Shown: piece by piece, positions 48,616 to 57,200 of the stretch | Layout of the letters: each line of letters begins with the position of its first letter | How positions within the stretch are numbered: the first letter of the stretch is position 1 | Source of the DNA: Kitasatospora sp. MMS16-BH015 | GTDB taxonomy: Bacteria > Actinomycetota > Actinomycetes > Streptomycetales > Streptomycetaceae | NCBI RefSeq assembly: GCF_002943525.1 | Contig: NZ_CP025394.1 | Location: 6,773,001-6,837,000, forward strand | Direction: 5' to 3' | DNA: 64,000 bases | Notes under the pieces: model-generated | Told to the model about the DNA's origin: nothing | Seen by the model: the letters and a program-made list of their open reading frames with translations, nothing else | Databases searched by the model: none | Translations under genes and position numbers: made by a program

Positions 48616-48954
48616 TCAGGAGGCGTCGGAGGCCTGCACGGGCAGCCGCCCCCGGCCCCAGGCACCGAGCGGACGGAGCGCCAGCTCCAGTGCCAGGCCG
48701 TCCTCGGTCAGCGAGTACTCCACCCGCAGCGGAGCCTCGTCGTACGTCTCGCGCAGCACGATCCCGTCCGCCTCCAGCTCGCGCAGCTGCTGGATCAGCA
48801 CCTTCTCGCTGACGCCGGGGACCTGCCGCCGGAGGTCGCCGAACCGCCGGGCCTGGTCGCGCAGCGCCCAGAGGACCAGCACCTTCCACTTGCCGCTGAT
48901 GACTTCCATCGCGGAGTCCAGACCACAGTGTGTCGGTCTCGCCCGAACGCTCAC
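48616..48954 (-). CDS. HxlR-family transcriptional regulator
   Basis: A 112-residue winged-helix protein from a GTG at 48954. It has the family pattern: a short N-terminus with Cys (HCGLDSAM), ISGKWKVLVLWAL, RRFGDLRRQVPGVSEKVLIQQLRELEADGIV and RVEYSLTEDG. HxlR proteins often respond to reactive aldehydes or quinones through the N-terminal Cys. Its place beside a PKS that releases an aldehyde is suggestive but not proof of a link; it could equally be the first gene outside the cluster. Confidence 0.88.
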   Translation of the reverse strand: MSVRARPTHCGLDSAMEVISGKWKVLVLWALRDQARRFGDLRRQVPGVSEKVLIQQLRELEADGIVLRETYDEAPLRVEYSLTEDGLALELALRPLGAWGRGRLPVQASDAS

Positions 48955-49067
48955 AGCTCCACCCCTGCCATCTCGCCGGTCCGGGAAACCGACCGGCCCA
49001 GTTACGGTGCGTGCTCCAGCCTAGCCCAGCCCGTTCGTCGACGAGCGATGTTGCGAAAGTGCCCGCC

Positions 49068-49745
49068 TCACTGCGGCGGAAGACTCGTTCGTGGGAGGAC
49101 CACCGAGGTGACGACCAGTCCGGCCCCGGCCAGCCAGCGGCCGGGCAGCACGGTGAGCCCCGTCCCGTCCACCTCCGGGCCCGGGACGAGCAGGCGGGCC
49201 TCGAAGGTGCCGCGCACCCGGTCCACCGTGATCAGCGCCTGGTCGAACTCCAGCCGACGGTGCGTCAGCGGGTACCAGGCCTTGTAGACCGCCTCCTTGG
49301 CGCTGAACAGCAGCCGGTCCCAGGCCACGCCGGGGTACGGGCCGCTCAGCCGGCGGATCCACTCCCGCTCGGCGGGCAGCGAGACCGCCTCGAGTACCCC
49401 GTCCTTCAGGGCGCCGTTCGGCTCGGCGTCGATGCCGATCGCGAGCAGGTCCTCGGCCCGGCCGACCGCTGCGGCGCGGTACCCCGCGCAGTGGGTCAGG
49501 CTGCCCACCAGCCCGACCGGCCACCGGGGTTCGCCGTGCTCGCCGGTGAGCACCGGCCCGGCCGCCACCCCCAGCTGCGCCATCGCCCGCCGGGCGCAGG
49601 CCCGCGTCGTCGCGTACTCGGCCTGCCGCGCGGCCACCGACCGGGCGATCCGGGCGCGTTCGGCGGGGTGCAGGTCCTGGACCGGGCTGTCCGCGGTGCT
49701 GCTCGCCGCGGCCACCAGCGCGGGGTCGACGATCCGTTCGATCAT
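49068..49745 (-). CDS. 4'-phosphopantetheinyl transferase (Sfp/EntD type)
   Basis: A 225-residue protein with the conserved magnesium- and CoA-binding motifs GIDAEPN and LFSAKEAVYKAWYP, and the upstream GLVGSLTHCAGYRAAAV that marks the EntD-like branch. It transfers phosphopantetheine from CoA to the Ser of acyl carrier proteins. Six ACPs in the adjacent PKS need this modification, so it is probably the cluster's own activating enzyme. It has no SARP-like repeat at its promoter and may serve several pathways. Confidence 0.93.
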   Translation of the reverse strand: MIERIVDPALVAAASSTADSPVQDLHPAERARIARSVAARQAEYATTRACARRAMAQLGVAAGPVLTGEHGEPRWPVGLVGSLTHCAGYRAAAVGRAEDLLAIGIDAEPNGALKDGVLEAVSLPAEREWIRRLSGPYPGVAWDRLLFSAKEAVYKAWYPLTHRRLEFDQALITVDRVRGTFEARLLVPGPEVDGTGLTVLPGRWLAGAGLVVTSVVLPRTSLPPQ

Positions 49746-49847
49746 GCGCTGCCGGGCCCGGCGTCGGGTAAGCCGTTCGTGGTCACTCCGACACCCTACC
49801 GAAGCGCCCGGCGCCCGACGCCGGTCCTCGGCCGACCGGCTCGGCCT

Positions 49848-50135
49848 TCAGCCTCGGTGGACCGACTCCGGCCGCCGGAGGCCGTCGGCGAGCAGGCGGT
49901 GGCGTTCGATCTCGGTCAGGCCGCCCCATACCCCGTACGGCTCGCGAGTGGTGAGGGCGTAGCGCCGGCACTCGACCCGGACGGTGCAGTGCCCGCAGAC
50001 CGCCTTCGCCGCCGTCTCGCGCTGTTCGAGCCAGGCGGCCCGGTCGGCGGTCCGGCCGCAGGCCCCGTGCAGCTGCTGACGGGCGGGGAAGTCGTCGACC
50101 TCGGTCGGGTGAGGGGCGTGTGGGGTGTGTGCCAC
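49848..50135 (-). CDS. WhiB-like iron-sulphur transcription factor
   Basis: A 95-residue protein starting at a GTG at 50135 with GGAGG upstream; the open frame continues to 50372 but that part is Arg/Pro-rich shadow. Four Cys are placed as in WhiB proteins (one in HGACGRTAD, then CGHCTVRVEC), followed by the GVWGG turn (EPYGVWGGLTEIER) and a basic tail. Such proteins bind a [4Fe-4S] cluster and the primary sigma factor. The target is unknown. Confidence 0.85.
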   Translation of the reverse strand: MAHTPHAPHPTEVDDFPARQQLHGACGRTADRAAWLEQRETAAKAVCGHCTVRVECRRYALTTREPYGVWGGLTEIERHRLLADGLRRPESVHRG

Positions 50136-50322
50136 GGGTGGTCCTCCGCGTCTGGGTAGCCGGCCTGGACCTCGTCTGTCCCGGTTCGTCCGCCCCAAAC
50201 GGCTCAGTCGGCGCCTCGTCCGGTCGGCAGCTGCGCCGGGCCGCCGCGCTCGCGGTACCGGCCGGCCGGTGATCTGCTGGTGGGCGGGTGCGGCCGTGCG
50301 ACAGAGGGACGGAGGAGCGGCG

Positions 50323-50826
50323 ATGGGGACGAGGTCGGAAGAAGAGCCTGGCAAGGGGTTCGACGCGTTCACCGATCTGCTCGACTACCCGGTGTACGTG
50401 GTGACGGCCGCCGCCGCCGGGGCTCGGGCGGGGTGTCTGGTCGGCTTCGCGAGTCAGTGTTCGATCTCGCCGCCGCGCTTCATGGTCTGGCTCTCCACGG
50501 CCAACCGGACGTACCGGGTCGCCCGGGACGCGGACCACCTGGCGGTCCACCTGCTGCCGCCCGACCACGGCCTGGCGGAGCTGTTCGGCGGCCGCACGGG
50601 CGAGGAGGTCGACAAGTTCGCGGCGGTCGACTGGGACGCCGGACCCGCCGGTGCGGTGCTGCTCCGGGCCGCGCCGGCCTGGTTCGTCGGTCGGGTGGTG
50701 GGGCGGTCGGACGGCGGAGACCACGTCGGTTTCCGGCTCGCGCCGGTGGCGGCGGGGCGTGGGCCGCGGGCCCGGCCGATGTCCTTCCGGGAGGTCCGGG
50801 ACATCCGGGCCGGCCATCCGGCCTGA
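50323..50826 (+). CDS. Flavin-reductase-like FMN-binding protein
   Basis: A 167-residue protein from the ATG at 50323 (GGAGGAG upstream). It has the FMN-binding split-barrel outline: DYPVYVVTAAAAGARAGCLVGFASQCSISPPRFMVWLS, then a middle DHLAVHLL and a C-terminal HVGFRLAPV. Members are flavin reductases or flavin-dependent small-molecule reductases. It is divergent from the WhiB-like gene and is not obviously tied to the PKS cluster. It is a distant relative, not a duplicate, of the reductase at 11136. Confidence 0.8.
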   Translation: MGTRSEEEPGKGFDAFTDLLDYPVYVVTAAAAGARAGCLVGFASQCSISPPRFMVWLSTANRTYRVARDADHLAVHLLPPDHGLAELFGGRTGEEVDKFAAVDWDAGPAGAVLLRAAPAWFVGRVVGRSDGGDHVGFRLAPVAAGRGPRARPMSFREVRDIRAGHPA

Positions 50827-50871
50827 CCGCGGGCGCCGGTGTCGGCCCCGGCCTGACCGTGGGCGCCGGTC

Positions 50872-51501
50872 TCAGCTCACGCCCCGGGGGCGGAACTGGA
50901 TGCTGATCCGGGGGCCGGTGGGGCGGGTGGTCTTGGGGACGGCGTGGTCCCAGGTGCGTTGGCAGGAGCCGCCCATCACGAGCAGGTCGCCGTGGCCCAG
51001 GGGGTGGCGGACGGGCGGGTGGCCGCCGGTGCGCGGGCGGAGCAGCAGGGGGCGGGGTGCGCCGACCGAGAGGATGGCGACCATGGTGTCCCGCTGGTTG
51101 CCCCGGCCGTGCCGGTCGCCGTGCCAGGCCACGCTGTCCCGGCCGTCGCGGTAGTAGCAGAGGCCGGCGGTGGCGAAGGGCTCGCCGAGCTCCTCGGCGT
51201 AGTGCGCGCTGAGCGCGTCCCGGGCCCGGTCGAGCACCAGGTCCGGCAGTTCGGCGCCCTCGCGGTAGTGGGCGAGCAGGCGGGGCACGTCCACCACCCG
51301 GTCGTACATCTCCCGCCGCTCGGCCCGCCAGGGCACCTCCTGCAGCAGCCGTTCGAACACCGCGTCGGCCCCGTGCAGCCAGCCGGGCCGCAGGTCGATC
51401 CAGGCGCCCTCGCCCAGCACCGTGCGCCGCACCGCCGCCAGCGGCCCGAGCCCGATCTCCTCGGCCGACCCGAACAGGGAGCCTTGCAGCTGGTAGTCCA
51501 T
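50872..51501 (-). CDS. AlkB-family Fe(II)/2-oxoglutarate dioxygenase
   Basis: A 209-residue protein with the AlkB iron triad: His-x-Asp in AWHGDRHGRG and the distal His in TWDHAVPK, followed by RISIQFRPR with the arginines that bind 2-oxoglutarate. AlkB enzymes oxidatively demethylate alkylated bases in DNA or RNA. Probably a chromosomal DNA-repair gene. Confidence 0.92.
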   Translation of the reverse strand: MDYQLQGSLFGSAEEIGLGPLAAVRRTVLGEGAWIDLRPGWLHGADAVFERLLQEVPWRAERREMYDRVVDVPRLLAHYREGAELPDLVLDRARDALSAHYAEELGEPFATAGLCYYRDGRDSVAWHGDRHGRGNQRDTMVAILSVGAPRPLLLRPRTGGHPPVRHPLGHGDLLVMGGSCQRTWDHAVPKTTRPTGPRISIQFRPRGVS

Positions 51502-51559
51502 GGCTCCACCATAGGCCTTGTTCGAATACTAGTTCGAGTCGAATCCCGTCCGGGCATGG

Positions 51560-51597
51560 CGGAGCCCTCCGGCCGGGGGAGGGCGCGGAGGGCTCCG
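51560..51597. terminator. Terminator after the alpha-galactosidase
   Basis: CGGAGCCCTCCG (51560-51571) pairs with CGGAGGGCTCCG (51586-51597) just past the stop at 51611 of the minus-strand GH27 gene. Confidence 0.7.
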
Positions 51598-51610
51598 GGG
51601 GAGGGGTGGA

Positions 51611-53731
51611 TCAGGAGATGACGGTCCAGCTCTGGCCGGCGGCCGAGGAGCCGGCCGGGTTGGTCATGCCGGTGGAGCCCGCGCCGGGGCCGGAGACGTC
51701 CAGGGTGAGGCCGTTGCCGACGTTGGTGATGGTGAGGGCGCCGGTGGAGGTCTGGGCGACCTTCCACTTCTGCCAGGGGTTGTTGGCGGAGGGGTTGAGC
51801 AGGTAGGCCGTGCCGACGCCGCCGCCGGCGGCGAGCACGGTGTGGCTCTGGGCCGAGGTGTAGCAGTTGGAGCTGATCGTCACGGTGCCGTCGGAGTTCG
51901 AGCCGAACAGCCACTGCTGGGCGGCGTTGCCGGACTGGTAGGCGTTGATGTCGGAGTTGCCGCCGACGTTGGCGTAGCAGCCGCCCTGGATCTCCAGTGC
52001 CTGGCCGCCGGTGCCGCCCGCGCTGATCGCGTGGTACTTGCCGTCGCCGACGATGCTCGGCTGGGCGGGGCCGGTGTTGCCGCCGATGCCGCCGCCCGAG
52101 GTGGCGCCGGCGCCGGTGATCCGGAGCAGGGTGGTGCCGTGGGCCGGTATCCAGCTGCCGCCGACGGTGCCGGAGACCGTGCCGGTGGAGCCGGTCCAGA
52201 CGTCCCGGTAGGAGTACGAGGAGCCGGTCAGGCCGAGCTGGGCGAAGGTCGCGCTGGGCATGGCCCAGTTGTTGGGGTCCTGGTTGACCAGGGCGACGGC
52301 GAGGTCACCGTTGGCCAGGGTGCGCTTGAGGATCACCGGGGCGGTCTGCGAGGCCGGGTAGTTCGGCATGGTGCCGACCAGGGTGGCCGGCTTGGCCAGC
52401 GAGTCCTGGTCGATGGCGATCACGTCGGGGTTCTTCATGATGGCCAGCGCCGAGGAGGTGATCCCGGTCGACCAGGTGTAGCCGTTCGCGCTGTGCTGGG
52501 CGTCGGCGTTGGCCCGCAGGTCGGCGCCGGAGATCAGCGGGGCGGCCATCATCGACAGGATCGACAGCTCGGTGCGCGACTCGTCGTCGGTGAACGGCTT
52601 GTTGCCCGGGTAGGTGTCGGTGACGCCCCAGACGCCGTTGATGTCCTGCCAGCCGGCGAACATCATGTCCAGGTCGTTCCAGCTGCCCGGGTGCACGTTG
52701 CCCGGGTACTTGAGCGCGGTCTGCAGCTGCCCGTTGTAGAGCACGCCGTCCAGCTGGCTGTTGCGGTCGCCGCCGATCCGGCACAGGTTGGCGACCTGCC
52801 CGCACCACACCCCGGTGGGGGAGTAGCCCGGGGCCTGGTGCGCCGGGGTCGGCCCCGCCGCGAGGATCGCCGGGTCGGTGCGGGCCGGGTCGTTGGCGTT
52901 CAGCAGGTACGGGATGCCGGTGTGGGCCGGCTGCGCCGACAGGCTGAGCGTCACCTTCGGCTTGCCCTGCGCGTTGGTGGCCGCGTCCAGCGCCCGCTGG
53001 AAGGCCTGGGTGCGGGCGTAGATGGACTGGGTGAGCTCCTTGCCCTGCCCCTGCGGGTAGTACGCGTAGCCGTCCGGCCCGTAGATGGTCGGCCCGTACG
53101 GACAGTCGTCGTACTTCACGAAGTCGATGCCCCAGTTCACGAAGTCCGTGGCGTCGGTGGCTTCGTGGCCGAGGCTCCCGGGGTGCCCCTGGCAGGTGGT
53201 GTACGTGTCGGTGGCGTACAGACCGAACTTCATGCCCTTGCTGTGGGCGTACCAGGCCAGGTACTGGATCCCGTTCAGCGTCTGCCCGTTGACCACCTGG
53301 CTCGGGAAGTTGCGCGGGTCCGGGGTGAGGTGGCCGCTGGTGGTGTCGTTGCCGTTGCCGTCCGTGCCGGAGACCGGGTTGCCGTTGTTGTCGTACAGCT
53401 GCATCGCGCCGTCGGAGGTCTTGGCGAAGTCCGCGGTCTGGCCGTCGCGGTGGCGGTTCGACCAGCCGTCGTCGATGGTCACGGTGTTGTAGCCGGCCTG
53501 CACCAGGCCGTTGGCCGACATGAAGTCGATGGTCTGCTTGACCTGCTGCTGGTTCACCTGGGTGCCCAGGCTGTTCCAGGAGTTCCAACCCATCGGCGGG
53601 GTCAGCGCATTGCCGTTGCCGAGGGCAACGGCGGGGGCGGCCGTGCCGAGGCTGAGCGCCCCGAGGCCGGAGGCGGCGAGCGCCAGGGTGGCGAGGGCGC
53701 CGGTGAGGCGTCTGCGGACAGGGATGTGCAT
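51611..53731 (-). CDS. Secreted GH27 alpha-galactosidase with C-terminal ricin-type lectin domain
   Basis: A 706-residue product from the ATG at 53731. The first 38 residues are a Sec signal peptide (RRRLTGALATLALAASG, cleavage after APAVA). The catalytic (beta/alpha)8 barrel starts with TPPMGWNSWNSLG and has the nucleophile Asp in DFVKYDDCPYG and the acid/base Asp in WNDLDMMFAGW, as in GH27. A beta-sandwich follows (YRDVWTGSTG, then AHGTTLLRI). After a Gly-rich linker the last 140 residues form a ricin-like beta-trefoil with three QxW motifs (QQW, QKW, QSW), a carbohydrate-binding module. It removes terminal alpha-galactose from plant oligosaccharides or galactomannan. Unrelated to the PKS cluster. 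Confidence 0.93.
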   Translation of the reverse strand: MHIPVRRRLTGALATLALAASGLGALSLGTAAPAVALGNGNALTPPMGWNSWNSLGTQVNQQQVKQTIDFMSANGLVQAGYNTVTIDDGWSNRHRDGQTADFAKTSDGAMQLYDNNGNPVSGTDGNGNDTTSGHLTPDPRNFPSQVVNGQTLNGIQYLAWYAHSKGMKFGLYATDTYTTCQGHPGSLGHEATDATDFVNWGIDFVKYDDCPYGPTIYGPDGYAYYPQGQGKELTQSIYARTQAFQRALDAATNAQGKPKVTLSLSAQPAHTGIPYLLNANDPARTDPAILAAGPTPAHQAPGYSPTGVWCGQVANLCRIGGDRNSQLDGVLYNGQLQTALKYPGNVHPGSWNDLDMMFAGWQDINGVWGVTDTYPGNKPFTDDESRTELSILSMMAAPLISGADLRANADAQHSANGYTWSTGITSSALAIMKNPDVIAIDQDSLAKPATLVGTMPNYPASQTAPVILKRTLANGDLAVALVNQDPNNWAMPSATFAQLGLTGSSYSYRDVWTGSTGTVSGTVGGSWIPAHGTTLLRITGAGATSGGGIGGNTGPAQPSIVGDGKYHAISAGGTGGQALEIQGGCYANVGGNSDINAYQSGNAAQQWLFGSNSDGTVTISSNCYTSAQSHTVLAAGGGVGTAYLLNPSANNPWQKWKVAQTSTGALTITNVGNGLTLDVSGPGAGSTGMTNPAGSSAAGQSWTVIS

Positions 53732-53917
53732 GGCGGCTCCAACGTGGGGGCCTGGTGGGGCACGCTGCGGCTCGTGCGGCACCAGGGTGGTGGGGGGTGG
53801 TGCCATACGATATTGCACACATCAGAAGTGAACAAGAGTGAACAGAAGCGATCGTCAGGTGATCCCCGGGTGACGCCGCTCCGGCAGACGCGTGAACCCC
53901 GCCCATGAACGCGAAAA

Positions 53918-53955
53918 GCCGGGTGCACCACTCCTGCGGGAGCGGCACACCCGGC
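53918..53955. terminator. Stem-loop downstream of the immunity-like gene
   Basis: GCCGGGTG (53918-53925) pairs with CACCCGGC (53948-53955) around an inner CTCC/GGAG hairpin, between the stop at 53970 and the GH27 promoter region. The rest of 53732-53969 holds no ORF; AT-richer DNA near 53805-53850 is probably the GH27 promoter. Confidence 0.5.
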
Positions 53956-53969
53956 GTTCGGCAGCTCGG

Positions 53970-54206
53970 TCAGGCGAGCCTGCGCGTGGCCTCCTCGATG
54001 GCCCACTTCATCAGATCGGCGCTCACCGTCTCATCGATCAGCCGGATGAAGAGCTCGTCCGACCCCTCGTGGCGAAATACCTCGAGGATCTCGACGATCG
54101 CGCCCTGGTCGTTCCTGGTGCGGAACTCGACAATGAGCTCGTCGGAGTCGATCGGCGAGAAGTTTGAAACCTGAACCTCATGTCCGAAGTGTCGTACGGC
54201 AGTCAC
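53970..54206 (-). CDS. Small acidic protein, probable immunity protein of the RHS toxin
   Basis: A 78-residue frame from a GTG at 54206 with GGAGC upstream, 10 bp downstream of the toxin stop and on the same strand. The product (EVQVSNFSPIDSDELIVEF, ending in MKWAIEEATRRLA) is acidic, has no signal peptide and would stay in the cytoplasm. Position and size are those expected of an immunity protein that neutralises the C-terminal toxin. I do not recognise its family, so the role rests on context. Confidence 0.65.
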   Translation of the reverse strand: MTAVRHFGHEVQVSNFSPIDSDELIVEFRTRNDQGAIVEILEVFRHEGSDELFIRLIDETVSADLMKWAIEEATRRLA

Positions 54207-54216
54207 TGAGCAGCTC

Positions 54217-57200
54217 CTAGTCGAGGAATCCCATGAATATGACCTTTCCATCGGTGACCCAGTACCGGATCCCCCGGCCGTCGGTGCTTCGGATGTCGAG
54301 CAGGTTGCTCTTGTACTTTCGGGAGTAGTAGTGCTCGACGGTGTCGACGTTGTCGAGGATGGCATCCTGCACCTGCCGTCCCAGGGCGTTCCACGCCGTC
54401 GGATTGCGCTTCCCCTCGGGAACCGGCCACCGGCCCTCGACATAGGATTCGCGGCCCGGCCCGGAGTGCTTCTCAAGAGCACGTCCAGCCCGCTCGTACT
54501 CCTTCCGCTTGTCCTTCGGGTCGATAGTGGTACCGGACTCCCGCGCCTCCGAGACGAGGTCGTCGTACTTGTCGCAGTTGTGTACCAGGACCGGCGTGGC
54601 TCCGGCCAGCACATAGTAGGTGTGGAGCTGGGCGACCGTCAGGTTGAAGGCGGTCTGCGGCGTGGTCTGATAGCGCTGCACGGTGGTCACCGTGGCAAGG
54701 CTGCCGTCCGGCTGGCGGAGGGTGTCACCGGGGTTGAGATCGGTGGCGTCCGTCCAGCGGTTGGTGGTGACGTCCCAGTACGGGTGGTGGGCCGTCGAGG
54801 TGACGGTCGTCCCGTGGGCCGGATCACCGGCCGGGGTGACGGTCAGTTCGGTGAAGGTGGTGTCGTCGTGGCCGACGATGGTGGCCTGCACCGGCTCGGC
54901 CTTGGTGGTGCCGGTCTGCGGGTCGGTGGCGAGGACGACGTCACCGATGTTCAGGGCGTTGATGGCCTTGAAGGTGCCGTCCGCGAGCTGGACCAGGGTG
55001 CCGGCGGGGAAGCTGTTGCAGGTTTCGCCGCTTGAATTGGAGCTTGGTTCCTCCGCGTGCGAGGGTTCCGAGTTCGGGGTGTCCGATTTCGTTTCCGGTG
55101 TCGGGCCCTCTTCAGCCTTGGTAGCTGCGGCCTCCGCTTCCGCTGCCTCCTTCTCGGTCTTGCGGGCCTCGACCAGGCCCTTCTCCGCTTCGACGGCGAT
55201 CTTTTCGGCGTCGTGGATGGCGGTGTAGGCCTTGTCGGCTTCCTTCCAGAGCTTGACGGCCTTGATGCCGACCTTGACGGCCTTGAAGACCTTGCCCCAC
55301 GGGACGAAGTTGAGGGCTGTGTTGATGCAGCCCATCACGTCGCCCTTGGTGAAGCAGTCGCGGGCGTCGTTGAACCCGATCAGGTCGCCGACGACGTCGA
55401 TGACCTTCTTGATCAGTTCTTCGCGGGCCTGCTTGGCCTTGGCGAGGGCCTCCTCGGCGGCCTGCTGCTGGCGCAGGGCCGCTGCTGCAGCGGCTGCTGC
55501 AGCAGCCTTGTTGTCGCTCGCGGCGGAGGTGCCGGTCGAGCTGGAGGAGCCGTCGCTGCCGCTCGGGGCGGTGGTCCCGCCGGTGACGACCGGGTCGTGC
55601 GGGCCGCGGCAGTAGCCGTCGTCGGTGACGATGCAGGTGCCGGACGGGTCGGAGTGGTCGATCGGGTTGTTGTTGGCGTACGCGTAGCCGTTCCACTGCT
55701 GCGGGTCGCCGGCGATGAACAGCGGGTCGGTGGCCAGGAAACGGCCGGAGGACGGGTCGTACTCGCGGGCGCCGAGGTTGGTCAGGCCGGTGGAGTCGTC
55801 CTGGGTGCCGCCGACGAAGCCCTTGTCGCCGACCCAGGTGCCCGCCGCGGGCTGGGTGCCGCGGGGGTTGCCGAACGGGTCGGTGGGCCGGCGGGTCTGG
55901 GCCAGGGTGGCGGCGTCGAACTGGATGCCGTTGGTGCCGTGGGGGTCCGAGGCCTGGTAGGCCAGGGTCGACGGGGCGGTACCAGCCGTGGTGGTGACGG
56001 TGGTGCGGGCGATGGTGAGGCCGCCCGGTGCGCTGTAGTAGCGGTTGTCGGTCATCGCACCGGAGCTGGTGTCGAGGGTGACCTCGTCCGCGCCCAGGTT
56101 GAGGGTGACCTTGCCGGGGTCGCGGCGGAGCAGCTGGTTGCCGTCCGCGTCGTAGACGTACGAAGTGCCGACCTGTGCCCCGGTGTTCTGGACGGTGGCG
56201 GTCTTGCCCTGGCCGTCCCAGGTCAGGTTCTTGGTGCCGGTCGGGTTGGTGAGGCTGGTGGTGTTGCCGGCCGCGTCGTAGGTGAAGGTGGACTGGGTGG
56301 TGGTGCCGCCGGTGATCACCGAGGAGGTGAGCAGGGCGTGCGGGCCACCGGTGCCGCCACCGGTCTTCGGGTCGGTGGACTTGGTGTTGGCCGTGGTGCC
56401 GAAGGTCTGGTTGACCGTCCGGTCCTTGGAGGTGACGCCGGTCGGGTCGTGCTGGACGAGCTGGGTGCGGTTGCCGGTCTTGTCGTAGGCGTAGGACTGC
56501 CAGTACGGGGACGGGCCGCCGATCCGGCTGCTCGCCGTGGCCGTGGTCGGCTCGACCGGGTTGGTGCAGGCGCCGATGCCCGAGACCGAGGGAGCGGGCT
56601 GCGTGGTCGCGCCGCCCTGGTCGGTCCAGGCGGCGGTGAGCCGGCCCAGGTAGTCGTAGGTGAAGCACTGCTGGTCGGCGGTGGCGCCGTCCTGCACGTC
56701 GCGCACCGAGGTCATCGACCCGGCCTGGTTGAACGTGTAGGTGGTGGCGTCCACGCTCGCGGTCGCGGCGGTCTGCTTGTCCAGGGTGGACTGCACGACG
56801 CGCCCGGTGCCCGGGTCGTAGACCTGGGTGGAGACGACCTGGGTGCCGTAGGGGCCGATCGTGGTACGGGTCGGCTTGCCGAAGGCGTCGTACTGGATGT
56901 CGGAGATGAGGTGCGACTGCCCACTGGTGGTCAGCAGGTTGCCGTCCACGTCGTAGGACTTGGTGACCCGCTCACCCGGCACGGCGCCGGTGGTCCCGAT
57001 GGTGGTGCGCAGCGGCAGCCCGAGGACGGCCGAGTAGGTCTGCGTGGTGGTGTAGGTGCCGGCCAGGCCGTTCTCGACGGACGGGATGGTGACGGAGGCA
57101 CCGGTCGGGCGGTAGCCGTTGTCGTAGCCGGTGACGGCGGTGGTGTACGCGGAGCCCTTGGAGTAGCTGGTCGAGGAGGTCGGCTTGCCCTTGGCCAGGG

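Noticed and set aside
49746-49847. A SARP-like heptamer pair upstream of the phosphopantetheinyl transferase
   Set aside because: AGTGACC and nearby ACC elements are present but the order relative to the -10-like TAGGGT is wrong and the period is not 11 bp.
49848-50372. A longer 174-residue version of the WhiB-like protein
   Set aside because: The extra N-terminus is Arg/Pro-rich without homology, and a GTG with GGAGG stands just before the conserved part.
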